A stretch of 64,000 nucleotides of DNA from Wuchereria bancrofti (taxonomy: Eukaryota > Nematoda > Chromadorea > Rhabditida > Onchocercidae). The DNA lies in contig SSBO01000003.1 of assembly GCA_005281725.1 (NCBI GenBank), positions 1,139,396-1,203,395 of the forward strand. Reading direction: 5' to 3'. The notes below the pieces were generated by a model. It did no database searches and was not told the DNA's origin. It worked only from the letters and a program-made list of their open reading frames with translations. A program made the translations under genes and the position numbers. Within the stretch, counting starts at the first letter, position 1; each line of letters opens with the position of its first letter. Shown piece after piece: positions 26,792-39,100 of the stretch.

Positions 26792-28859
26792 TTAAACATA
26801 GACCACTTCTAAGCATTTTTTCATTCGAGTGGATTCACTGCGATGAAAGAAATTGTAGTAATTACCATCACTTATAACTTTTCGATCAGTAATAAAATAT
26901 TCCAACGAGAGTCGATCTTTTAAATGTTTTTTTGGTATTTGCCCCAAAAAATCAATTTTTATCTAAAAAATTAATTGATAAATTTTTTGGAATTACAAAA
27001 ATTTCATCTATAATTGCTTGGATAAAATGCTAATAGTAATAATGCAAAATTTCTGAGGAAATTTTACAAAATTTAGAATTAGTAAAATCAAGAAATGTAT
27101 GACTAACTTGTACTGTTTCTGATGGCAAAATTATTCCAATAGTTGGAAATGCAGCAAGGCGTCTTATGGCATTCGTTTTTAGCGCCCATATTATTGACTT
27201 TTTGTAATTATTGGTGAATGCAAGTATTACTGGTTCAGTATTATTATTTCGAATTGCTATCTATTAAATTTTTTAAAATAAGCACAAATTATATTCTTGG
27301 ATTAGTATTTGTCAAATATATTTATATTTGTTTATTTTATACAAATATATTAAATTGTTTAAGTAGGAACAAAATTATATTATGACAAAACCTACACCTG
27401 TGAATCAGGGAATGAAATAAGTCCTTCCATACTATTTGTTGAATTTTCCTTATAATTTGTTAATTGATAATTCTGAAATAAACATAACATTGTTATCATC
27501 AATACAAGAATAAATATAAGAAGTCTAAAATGCCAATCAACAAAATTCAGAAAATGAAAATAATTAAAATAGTTCACTGACTAATGTTTGTGTACTTTTT
27601 TTTTTTTGGAATATTAGAAATAGTTTGTGTTAAATTATTGGATAAACCGATGAAAACTATTATTTCTGATGTTTGAAATTTGTATAAATTACAACTTGAT
27701 CAAATATTCTTCTAACTTTCGTAGTTAATGTCAAACTTTCAGTTTTTTCTTCGATCAATCTTCCGGTTCTGACGGTTCTTGATGAATGTGATCGTCCTGC
27801 TGCATTTGCTGTTGTAGAATTCGATTTTGTAATACTCAAACCAGTTGCAGTAGCAGTGTACTGGAATCATGAAAAAGTTATATGTGAGATATTTATAATT
27901 TTTTCCTGATAATATCTCATTCTTTCTTAAAATTTCCAAAAAAAAAAAAAGCAACAACAAACAAACAAACTTTAAAAAAACAACAACAAAAAAGCACTCA
28001 ACCAAGAATCGTAATATGATGTGACACTTACATTCTCTTTTGGTACTGTCTTAAGACTGCCAAGCGTAGTCTCACTTTGTCCTATTAAATTAGAAATAAT
28101 ATTTTCAGTTGTTCGTTCATGTTGTGACTGTTTGTTTACAATCCATTCTTTTGCAGTTCGTTTTAATTGACTCAAATTTCTCGCATTCCCAGAAAATGCA
28201 TTATCGATGAGAATTGACTTAAAAAGATGGATGATATATTGAAGTTTGTATAAATTAGATTTTTACAAAAAAAAAAAAAAAAAACACAGAACCGAAATTC
28301 CAATTGAATCGGTTGGAGTCAAAAATTGTCAATGAATGAAATTCAAAAAGAAGAATTGACCAAACCTTGTTTCCAACATTTTCCATCGTACAATAATGAA
28401 ACAAAAGCATTAATGTAATTGTTTTAAAATAGGAATAACTGCTGCTAGAAGCATATATCGTATCAAAAGTGAAAGATATACCACAAATAATCCAATAAAC
28501 TATGATCGATTTCTGCATATTAAAAAAATTTGAACTTTTGAAATTTCTCATTGTTAAATTGTATTCAGTAGTCTGCTGTTCCTCTTGCTGCTGCTATTAG
28601 TATTGTTGCTTCTATTTTAAAATTATTTTAAATTAATTTAGCTTAATTTAGCTTTTATATTAAAAGTCAAGCAAAAGTAGAAAAAACAAGCCTTAATATT
28701 GCCATTTTTGCTAGTCATTTGGAAATAAGTTAAAATTCCAGGCGGTAAAGTGCATAATACATTGCATAAAATGAGTGAATAATTGCCGCTCAGTAAATAT
28801 ATTATAGTAAGTAATAATAAAGTTGTAAATAGATTGCTGTGATAAAATTGTTCTGTCAT
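26792..28859 (-). CDS. REEP/TB2-DP1/HVA22 membrane protein fused to a C-terminal MSP domain
   Basis: Seven exons, 28859-28692, 28512-28366, 28217-28032, 27860-27717, 27472-27398, 27260-27108 and 26962-26792, join throughout in phase 0 (1044 nt, 347 residues). Residues 1-120 have the REEP layout: a hydrophobic N-terminus, GILTYFQMTSKNGNIK, then KSIIVYWIICGISFTFDTIY, a second hydrophobic stretch and an amphipathic region (RNLSQLKRTAKEWIVNKQ). REEPs are known to curve tubular ER. Residues 120-232 are a polar Ser/Thr linker. Residues 233-347 form an MSP/VAP-type domain: IAIRNNNTEPVILAF, IIWALKTNAIRRLAAFP, TIGIILPSETVQ, DRLSLEYF. MSP domains of VAPs bind FFAT motifs at contact sites. The ATG follows a TTACAG acceptor. 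The first intron appears to start with GC instead of GT. REEP assignment is from layout; MSP is clear. Confidence 0.78.
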
Positions 28860-29214
28860 ATCTGTAACTGTAGCATTTGTTGATATGAGATGGTACTATC
28901 TTTTCAAATTTCAAATTTCAATTCTCTCAAATAAAAAGAATATATGGGATTCTTCTTTCATTTCATTTCAGACTGTTTCACAAATATGAAAATTGATGGT
29001 ATGGAAGTAAATTACATCTGGAATATTCCGAAGTGACCGATTCTTCGCGGGAAACTGGTGAAACTGTAATACTGGTAACAGAAGCCATAAAGAGCGCAAA
29101 TGCACACGGTTGCAACAATAAATCTTTTACAATGAAATTTGAAGTTACTACCACTCTTTTTATATATATTATTGTAGACAAGCTTTTATCAAGCGCAAAT
29201 TGCACCAACGACTA

Positions 29215-29592
29215 ATAAACCTTAAAAATTACTAAGAAACATTGTCACAGTTTTGATTTGGTGAAATTTGCATGATTAGAACTTTCATTCTTTGAATTAT
29301 ACATCGATTATTTCTATCAAAGAGTGGAAATAGAAGCAGTAAGGAATAGAAGAGACGACGAAGAGTTAACTTTTGCGCTCCGTTTTTTTTTCATTAAGAA
29401 CGTATATTTTGTCAATGCGCAAATAAGTGCAAGCATTTTCTAGAAACTTTTTTCGTCCTTTTGTTGCTAAATTAGACAGACAAAGGTCAAAGTATAGATG
29501 GCAAAAAGAGTGGTTTCTTGATAATTTGATTGCATAATCTTTGATCAATATCAAAACTGTGACAGTGTTTCTTAGTAATCTTTAAGGTTTAT
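29215..29592. mobile_element. TA-flanked terminal inverted repeat element (MITE-like)
   Basis: Arms of 43 bp at 29215-29257 and 29550-29592 are reverse complements with two differences; the shared core is TTACTAAGAAACA(T/C)TGTCACAG. The arms are flanked on both sides by TA (29213-29214 and 29593-29594), the target duplication expected of Tc1/mariner-type insertion. The 378-bp element has no transposase frame, so it would be non-autonomous. Confidence 0.7.
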
Positions 29593-30720
29593 TAGCTGTT
29601 TGTACAATTAAAGGTTGTATTGGTGCTGCTTCTTTTGCTGTTCGATTTTGAATGCTTTTTAATTCAACCAATTGTTTACATGTCCTTCTATAAATATTGT
29701 GGCGCTATTCTAAACATTTTGTAGAAAGAGCAGAAGTAGAAAAAAATGCAAGTTTCTTTTTCTTTTTTGGTAACGATGCACGAAAATGCTCAATAATTCA
29801 TAAATTTCCTTTGCTTCAAACTGTTTGTTTTGTTAAATTTGCCATTAATTTAATTTAAAAAATATTAATGTAATCTGATCTTCTCTATCACTTCTCGAGA
29901 TTAATTCAACAATTCAATGCGTAACATTTATTATATCATTTACACTATCAATCCATTCATTTATCATTTTAAAATATATTTTGAGTGTCACATGATCGAT
30001 CATCCATCTCATTTTATAATCAAATTAATTTCGGTACAAACTGATTTAATCTCTCATTGCTGCATATTTTTAATTCGGTTTTTGAGAGAAAACAAAGGTT
30101 CAATTTTTTTCCGTACACCAAAAGACCTGTTCAAAGTCTTAAAAGATAGTTAAATTTTTGCATACCTGAAAATTAAGGAAAATGTTTAAAAAATAAAGTA
30201 TAATTGAATTGATACCTTAGAAATAATGAATCATTCATTTATTACATATCACAATTATAAAAATTATACGAAAGTCTTTGATTTGATTTGGATATATGAC
30301 AATGATTCCATCTTGAAATAATTTCAATCAAACTATTTTTTTAATGGTTATATATTCTTGCCCCAACAAAACTTTGTAACTTTTAAAGATTGATCGAAAG
30401 GGCGAGGTTTTCTTTTCTTTTTTTTTTCCTACCATCTTTTCCCATCTGTTCGTTTCGTTGACATTTCAATTCACCAAGAAGCTTTAGAAATTAAAGAGAA
30501 AAACAGGAAAAAAAAAAGAAGATGGAATAAATTTGGCATTTATTACTTTGCTTCATTGGAATTCAACCACAAAAGAAGATAGCAAAAGCTATTTTCATTG
30601 TTTTGCTTAAATAAAATTCATTTCATCCTCAAATCAGCGCCTAACATTAGCGCCTAGTTTAGCATGCAAAATGCTTCCTTTGCCTTTAACAATTTTACAT
30701 TTTGCTAAAATTTTTCAAAG

Positions 30721-30736
30721 TACACACACACACACA
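30721..30736. repeat. CA microsatellite
   Basis: Short (CA)n run inside gene-poor sequence, followed by an imperfect continuation. Confidence 0.7.
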
Positions 30737-32771
30737 TACAATGCAACATATTATAGAAAAAAAAAAAAGAAACGGATGCATTGAATGTTTTAGTTTGCAG
30801 TCGAAACTGTAATGTTTGAAATAATGGAAACATTATTTTATCTATTAAACCTTTTTTTTTTTTTTTTGATTAAATTTGGTGAAATATCAACATTCTGCTT
30901 GTTTCCAGTTCTTTTCTTTATCTTGTTTTTATTATCTCTCAAAAATAACATCAAATTTGTAAACGTCTGAGTTTCTTTTTTTTGACACATTTATAAAAAG
31001 GTTTGTCGCAGGAATAAAATGCAAATGATTATTGATAAATTTTGCAAACAAACAAAAAAGAAAAAAAAAAGGGAATGAAAAGATAAGTAAATATGTGTTC
31101 TTTAAACAACTGTAACACTCAGTAACAATCATTATTGATTTGAAAATTCAAAAAAAAATTTATCTGATAGAACAAATAATGAATGCTATTTGGTAGCAAA
31201 AAAATGTAAAGCAAATGCATCTATCTATCACTTTTCGGATTATAAATTTACAAAAAAAAAAAAAATCCTTCCTAATCCTGAAAACCATAAATTTATTTTT
31301 TTTCTTGTAACAAATGTATCATCATTATCTCTTCAACAATAAATTTTCTTCCTATCTCTCTTTCACATGATTATATCTTTATTGGAAAACTAAAAACGTA
31401 ATGTAAAGTCACGTATGTTAGTTAAGTTTAAGAAAGATAAATGAAGTAAATATTCGAGAACAGTTGTTCCTGCTGCTACTGCTGCTGCTATCATTTTTGT
31501 ATTATTGCTCTTCTGAAGTTATATTTTAAAATTATCCGTTAACAATAATTATTGCACGTTTCACTTAAGTTTAGCACGTTTCATTTCAAATAAAAGCTCG
31601 CATTTTTGCTGTTACAACAAAATATCAAATATCCTTGTGTTACCCTTTTTAAAGGCAATTATTTCTTCTCAAACTCACATACTTATCCAATGTTCACCTT
31701 TCCAACTACACTGCTACAGTATTAACTCTGCTTCGCAAACATTTTATTTCAATTAAATTTGTTTCAATTATTTTCAGTAAGTAAAACACTTATTTACGTG
31801 TCACATTTGTTTAGCATTGAGGAAAAGCCTGAAAAGGCCTATTTATATGATTCGTTGAAATCAGTAAATTACAGTGCTAACAATGGATATGAATTTTTTT
31901 GCATTAGAATTATAAAACTACTATTTTCATCGTCTTCCAATCATTAACTGATATGAATTGAACAATTTTTCCAACTTCAATGATCAGCAATGACCTTTTA
32001 CTGTCACATTTGCACTTATGTCTTGCAATTTATGTAAAGACTAAAATAATATTGTTTTAGAATTTCAAATGATAAATGTAAAGTTTCCATGTAATCATTT
32101 GTCAGTTGAGTAGATATGAAAGAAATTAATTGGTTTCAAAAATTCATTTAATTCATTTCATTTCGTGTTTTTTATACAGGTATAACATTCGAAGCGCTAA
32201 TGTTACAGAATGGGCTGACTATCTATCGCTCTCTCCATCTCTTTTTCTGTCATTTTGTCCCCAAAACTAGTTACTTGGTTCTTTTTCATGAAAAAAAAAA
32301 AAAAAAAAAACTTTCTTCGTACTTTGTTCAAACAATCATTTAAAAGGAAAAGTATGCTATCCTAAATTGTCACTTGTCATTATACTTTCGTCATATGAAG
32401 TAGCACCTCCTTTTCTTTTTTACATTCATTTCGTTGAGATTTATATGGCTTCTTTTGAAATTTAATTCCTTTCAGAGTTTGATTGGATAATTGGACAGTT
32501 TAAATTATCTCTAAAATAGGTAAATATTTTAATTTTTTATCATCTTTTAGTTTTGTCACATAAATTAATGAACTGTCCTTATTGCATCAGTGCACTTTTC
32601 TATCATATTTCTAGAATGCTGTGAAAATTCAGTTTTTATTAATTAATCATTAAAAGCTTTCACAAGTTTGCTTCAATTTAGAATTGAGACTTACAGAAGC
32701 ATTTAAATTTTCAATCTAATAGGGATTTAGACATTTCCCATAAAATTTGAATATATTTTTTGAAGTGAACA

Positions 32772-34401
32772 ATGTGCATCGCAAAGACAACAACAACTGT
32801 TGCTCAACGCTCGCTTTGCAACAAATTACCGGTGAAACAACTGGTGGTACCACTTAGATCCAAATGTACCACATTCATCGAAGAACCAATTTACAGACCG
32901 CGTTTCAGAAAACAGGATTGGGAACAGAGCTCACTATGGGGAAAACTTTCCGGCCGGTACGTCTTTCTCCGAATAATTTGATACTGAACTCTGATTCATT
33001 GATTTTAGGTTCAAATTTTCATTTTATTCATTTCGAATTTTCGAAAGTATTTCTCAAGATTATCCACATTTGGAATTTATTTGTGAGGAAATGGTATAAA
33101 TTATTGGATGTCACAGGCTAAAATAAATTGAATTAGGATTAGGGATAAAATTGAAAACTGATTTTTTTCTTCTTATTTTAAAATGTTTACATCATGTTAT
33201 TGCCTTGTTGGTACATGAAATCTTATCCTTCCATTTTAAAAAATATGTAATAGTTTTAACTTTTATAAGATGACCACATGGCAATGAGAGAGATTTGCAA
33301 AGAAAAAGTACCAAATAATACTGGCATTTTTTTTTTTTTTTTTTGAAAAAGATTTAAGCAATATTAGAAGTACAAAGAAGTTAAATAATGGAATCACCAA
33401 TGAAATAGGCTGTTTGTGGATACAAAAGTTTTAATTGTTGACGAAGTTTTCTGTTTTGAATAATTTTATCTTGAATCTTCTGATTTCATTGAAATTATTG
33501 TATCAAGTAGAAACGGAAGGAAATGATAGAGTAATTAATATGATTTAATTTGTATTTGTCTTTCTGTTCTGTATATTATCAACAGTTACATTTTAAAAAA
33601 GTAACAGAAAACTCATTAAAAGTCGCACAAAAAAAAAAAAACTGAGAAACAGAAAATTCATTTAAATGTAAGATTGAAAAAATTGCAATAACAAAAATTA
33701 TATGAAAATTGCAAAAGCAAAACAAAAACAGTTTTTTTTTTTTGAAAGAACTAAATTTCTTCCTATATTTTATTTTATTTACAGTATGTATGATGCATGG
33801 CATTCGTCATACTTCGGAAAGCGATTTGCTTTTGGTTTAGCATTCGTCTGGTATATGTTTCAGGATTTGGAGAATAATTATGTTTTCATTGATGGTTATT
33901 TTTTTTATTTTTTATTTTATTTGCTTAGCTTATTTGAGAATGTGATAAAGACGATCCTAAAATTTTTCATTGCTTTAAATTTATTTTCAGCTATGAATAA
34001 CAGTTTTGAAGAATTCAAGGAAAAAGATGAAGAAGCGGTAAATGTTTATTCATTTCTAGTTCTCAGAAAAAAATTTCTGTAATTTATGATCTGTTTTTTT
34101 TTTTTTCTCCTTTCCAAAATTCCGTTTTTGCAAGTGATCTTTGATAAATTAGTCAATCATAAATGGTGAAAGGAATTTTTGCGCGCATTGGGGAAAAAGT
34201 TTTTATAGCATAGAAAAATAAGATATTTTAGCATGAAACTGCAATTTCTGGATTTAATTCTTCTCGAAATAAACTGAAGTTTAGAACAAAAGTCTTTTAT
34301 TATAAAAAAAAAAAACTTGAAACAAAGAGATCATTTGGCTTAACTACGACTTTTTCGCTTATTAAATAATCTCAAAAAATATTCAAAATTTTCAGGAATG
34401 A
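32772..34401 (+). CDS. Small probable mitochondrial membrane protein, unidentified
   Basis: Four exons, 32772-32956, 33785-33894, 33991-34037 and 34396-34401, join in phase to 348 nt (115 residues). The N-terminus has the look of a mitochondrial presequence, rich in Thr, Arg and Lys with no acids for about 35 residues (begins MCIAKTTTTVAQRSLCNKLP). The middle has WGKLSGRMYDAWHSSYFGKR followed by a single hydrophobic stretch (FAFGLAFVWYMFQ). The tail is acidic (FEEFKEKDEEAE). This is the layout of small accessory subunits of respiratory complexes, but I cannot name one. The last exon is only six bases (Glu plus stop), so the C-terminus is the least certain part. The intron 32957-33784 is long for its neighbourhood. 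Confidence 0.6.
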
Positions 34402-36103
34402 GATAATCTATGACAAATATATCACCGGAACAATAAACTGGTAATGGAAACTGTTCAAAGCGAAACTCTAGTAAAAATTAATTAATCAATCTGTATATTT
34501 AAAATTTTGAAATCTTCGAATGGTTAAAATTCTTCATTATATTTTATTTTGCTATTTCCACTTTCGTTTTGTTTTTGAATGTATAAAACAGGAATGAAAG
34601 TGTTATAATTAAAAATAATAACAAACATATGTTAGCTTTTTTTTTTTATTTCTTGTAATTCAAATAAACCGATTATTACCTATGTCCGTTATTGTTACAA
34701 CATCAAAATTCTCTTTTGTCGTTTTACTCATTTGTCAATTTCCAAAAAGACATTATTTCGTAGAGTTAATTTTCACAACACATTTATTGATTAATGTAAC
34801 AGAAACTTCAACTTCGAATTTAGTTTTTTTTTTTTATAATTTAATATTATTATATATATTTTCTATTTCTTTATTCACACTTTACGTTTACACGAGAATA
34901 ATCTAACAGCCAAGAGCCAAGAGCCAAGGAGAAGAGTAAGTAAATAATCTGCAAGGAACTATTCCAATTATAAGTACTAAGTAAACTCTAACATTGAAGT
35001 AATAGGAAATATGGTCTAATTACAGATTTAGATAATTAGCAGAAAATGTCAAACCAAATTTCTCAAACTTTGTTCTTCACTGCTTTCAATACCTTTCAAC
35101 TTCAAAAAAATGTCAACATAAATTATTAATTCGTTTTCATGATTACCGTGATATCTGATAAAAACTGCAACTGATAAGATTATTGTACCAGTCTATCATA
35201 TGTTATCATCGTAAAATGTAAATTGTTTATTGTTGGGGAAACAAATGACAAAACAAATGACAATCGGTCAACTTACCCACTAATATTTATACTTATGAGA
35301 GCTCACATTTAATTCTGTCTCAGAGTAATGGAATAAAGTTCTGAAATATCAGTAAAATACAATAAGATAGTCTTATAAATATTTATGCTCTCTACCTGAA
35401 CTGTATTGGGGGGAATCAAAATTCTAACCGAATCAGTGAAATCCGGAAATTCTCGAATACAACTATACTTTTTATCTAGAAATGTTATAAATATCAATCA
35501 ACATTTTTCAAAAAGGAAAAACATTTAAAATTATTACTCATACAAATCAAGAAATGACTATCAACTTAAATTTACAGTTTATCAATGAAGAAGGTACTCG
35601 ATGATGTGCTGAGATCCACTTCTAAAAGAAATTACATTGCAAACATTTCGATTCCACGTATCAACGTGTACTAACGTTTTTACGCCGAAAGGCACAGCTG
35701 TACAACAGAATTGAATGGCGGATGTTAATACAATCCTACTACTTAATATCAAATTAGTGCTATTTCACAAAGGTTTAATTTTGGAAAGAAGTTATCTTCT
35801 AAAAGTGATCTTTTTTTTTTTTAAATCAAAACTTAAATGTGAAACTTTTAGAAATTAAAATTAATTGAATAAGAATGTAAAACAACTAACAGATGACCAA
35901 ATGCATAATTAAAATGAATATTAACCACTGTCACATTATGATTTTAAGGATGAGTAGAGAAGATAATCAGAATAGGATTCCTTGGTTTTATAAAATTCTC
36001 AATTTAAATTTCTATTTTTAACAAAAGAGATCCAAGAAAAAATATAGATTTGTTTACACACAAGAAAGAATATATAAACATTGATCATCCCTGTATGTAT
36101 CAC
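34402..36103. other. Intergenic region, convergent gene ends
   Basis: Lies between the 3' ends of the small mitochondrial-type gene and the PPP4R4-type gene. No full gene was found. A minus-strand block at about 35391-35475 resembles part of an MSP domain and is listed separately. Confidence 0.4.
35391..35475 (-). pseudogene. Possible orphan MSP-like exon fragment
   Basis: Behind a TTTCTAG acceptor the minus strand reads KKYSCIREFPDF then SVRILIPPNTVQ and stops at a GTAGAG donor. The end of the block, and the position of the donor directly after TVQ in phase 0, mirror the MSP exon at 27260-27108 (GIILPSETVQ|GTTAGT). I found no upstream partner, and the next candidate exon ends quickly at a stop, so a decayed or chance match is possible. 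Confidence 0.25.
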
Positions 36104-39100
36104 TTAATTAATACTTTTCACTTTCATGCTCAAATGACTTGGTGTTCTGGCTATATTTGAAAAACTGCGAACTTTCATAAGTCCTTGGCCAAATAATGTG
36201 ATTGAGTCGGTGGATTGTGATGATATCAATCCAACTTTTCCATTTAAAGATGACACTGAACGTGACATCACAGTAGCTACTGAGGAGCGACGTGCTGTTA
36301 ATGATATTAAAAGTGAATCATTTTATAAAATCCAAAAACAAAATTTAAGGATTTCACTTCAAAAAATAAATAAATGAAACAAACCATTTGTGTTATCAGC
36401 ACTTAAACCAGTTGGAGGTTTTCCAGCTAAAGTTGTTGAACTTCTGCGACCTATTGAAAGAGAAGATTTGGTTGTCATTTGAGTGCTATCTCTACGATTT
36501 GTTAATGGTAAAATGCTCCTGACCGAAGATGTCGCTTGTGATGCTACTGTTGCTGTTTTATATTTTGTATCTACTACTGAAATTTCAAAGAAAAAAAAAA
36601 ATCGATATTTTCTTTTAGATAACAAATCAATAGCACAATTGAAATTGCTCAACTTTACTTAACTTCTAGAACACATATATACTTACTTATCAATAACTTA
36701 CTCACTCGTAACTTACCAATCAAATATTTAATCAGATATTTAATCAATCAGTGGATAGTAATAAAAAAAAAAAAAAAAACAATAACATTTACAATATCTG
36801 TTGTTGTTTTGTGTAGTAGCTAATGGAAGTCGTGATTTTCGTTCTTCCATTTTAGTTCTAAAATTACGTGGCATCGGACTTGGACTACGTTGTGTGACAA
36901 CAACTTGTGGTTGTGGTCGTACAATAGCCGTTTTGGAACGTTGTATGTGTGTACGCCAACGACTCTTATCTAAGTGACCATCATTTTTGTCACTAAAAAT
37001 ATAAATTTTTAGTGACAGCATACAATCAAATAAAAATAACTAATATAAGCATATAAATGAATTAGCAAATAAAAAAAAAGGAAGATAAATTCACAAAATA
37101 AATTTTTTTGTTAAGAAATAAGCAATCCTTCAAGTAACAAAATGAATTTCCTTGTTAAGAGATAAGCAATCCTTCAGTGACAAAAAAAAAAAAAGTTTAG
37201 GCTAATATTTGTGATTGTCTAGGCCAATATTTATGCCTGATTATTATTAGGCTATTATTCATATATTCAATTACAAATAACATACTTAATTCTTTTTTCA
37301 CTCCTCAGACATTCCTCTGAAGTATTACTCTTTGAAGCTTCTTCGAGAGTTAGTTCCTTCTGATTCCAAATTTCATTCTCTGCTTTTTGTTTCAATTCAT
37401 CCGATTTGTCGCTCTTGTTTCGGGTTTCAGCTCGAGATAACTCACATGCATACTAGAAATGCAAAAAGAAAAAAAAAAAGACTAGCTGTTTTCACGTTAC
37501 ATACAAATGTAATCATTCTAGTCGGTTAAAATTTGATAATAAGGATTAGTTTTAAAAATTTGAATTTGAAAAATAAAAATTTGAAAGAGGGAAAATTTCA
37601 ATAACTAAAAGTCTGAAAATATTTTTTGTTCACTACAAATACATACCGTTTGAATTAACTGTCGCGTTGATGAATTTTGTTCCTTGGAAAGTAAATTACG
37701 AATAATTGCTTCTACCCGTAGCAAAATTTCCTCATCCTCGGGCAAATACAAATTTGCTTTTATTTTTGAAAGCATATGACACAATTGCAATCTGCAAAGT
37801 ATTTTATAAAAAAATCCTTAAAACTTTTTTGAGATTTTAAATTTAAAAATCTGAAAAATAGGCAAAAATATTCCAAGATAATGTCTGGCATCAAAGTCAA
37901 CTAGAAGAATTTAAATCTTTAAAAAAACATATACTAGAGATCTAGAGCCAATAAGGAATTAAATTGATTTCAACTTCAGATTTATTTACCCATCCTTACT
38001 CTATCAAATATTACGCAATTTGATAAAAAATTGATAGCGCTGCTTAAGAAACACAAGAAACAACAAGTGAATGTTAAAATTTCCAAAAATATTACTCAAT
38101 TTCAAAAACTCGAAAATAATTAGAAAAAAGCAGCTGGAATTTTACAAATCAAACTTAAAAATGAATGTATTATCAGTAAACAAAAATTCAAATAATTTAA
38201 CTAAAAAAAAAAGGAAATAAACAGCAACCTAATGCTTGCTACTTTGTCGTTTGCCATTTCCAAAATTGGAGTCAAAAAGTGTGTATGAAAAAAATTGCGA
38301 CTAAAATTGGCGATAATTTCCGGGATTATTTCCAAAAATAATCGACGTCGATGACAATTCTGATGCTTTGCGATTGCTACAATTTTTTTCTTTTTAAATT
38401 TATTAGTAAAGTTGATTATATTTAAGACAAAATTGAATTTTCAAAAACTTTACACACTTCGATATTTTATAAAAAAATAGGTTTCAAAAGAAAGTTTTTT
38501 TTTCCCAAAAAAGTTCAAATTAATGAGTTTGATTTACAGTGAATAAAAAAGTTAATGATTGATTGGCGATCAACTTCGTTTGGATTTTCTCGCATGAATA
38601 AGAGAAGTGTAATCGAAGCAGCAACACGACATGGAATTGCTCGCTGAAAATTATTAAAATTAATGATCACTTAAATTTCATTGATTGATTACCTGGAATG
38701 CTCCAATCTCATAAGCATATATAAAGTAAAAGAAGGAAAAACAGTATTATCCATTTCTTGCTTATAAATTTTTAAATATTATTTAATTTTGAACTTATTT
38801 TCCATCTGAGTAAGAAATTTAAAAATTTAATTCAACATTGATGTTTTGATGCCATCATGAAAAATCTAAACCAAACTTAGATTACAATGCAAAACAAAAT
38901 GCAGAAGAAAGCTTTTGTAAGTAAAAAGAAGTTAAGTTGAATTGAATTTTTTGAAAAGCCATTAATTCCAGAAAAATCGCTAATAACAAAATGGTTACCG
39001 TCGTTAGAACTTCTTGCTTAAGCATTGGAACAAAGGAAATGAAGAGATCCTTAACGGGAATCAAATGTCGCAGTACGGCAATATTTTGTAGATAGGAATA

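Larger units (their letters stand above)
28860..32771. other. Gene-poor intergenic region
   Basis: Between the divergent REEP-MSP gene and the small mitochondrial-type gene. Apart from the inverted-repeat element at 29215-29592, a CA microsatellite near 30721-30736 and many A/T runs, I see no supported exon. A short open block at about 31780-31910 follows a TTTTCAG but has no partner. Confidence 0.4.
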
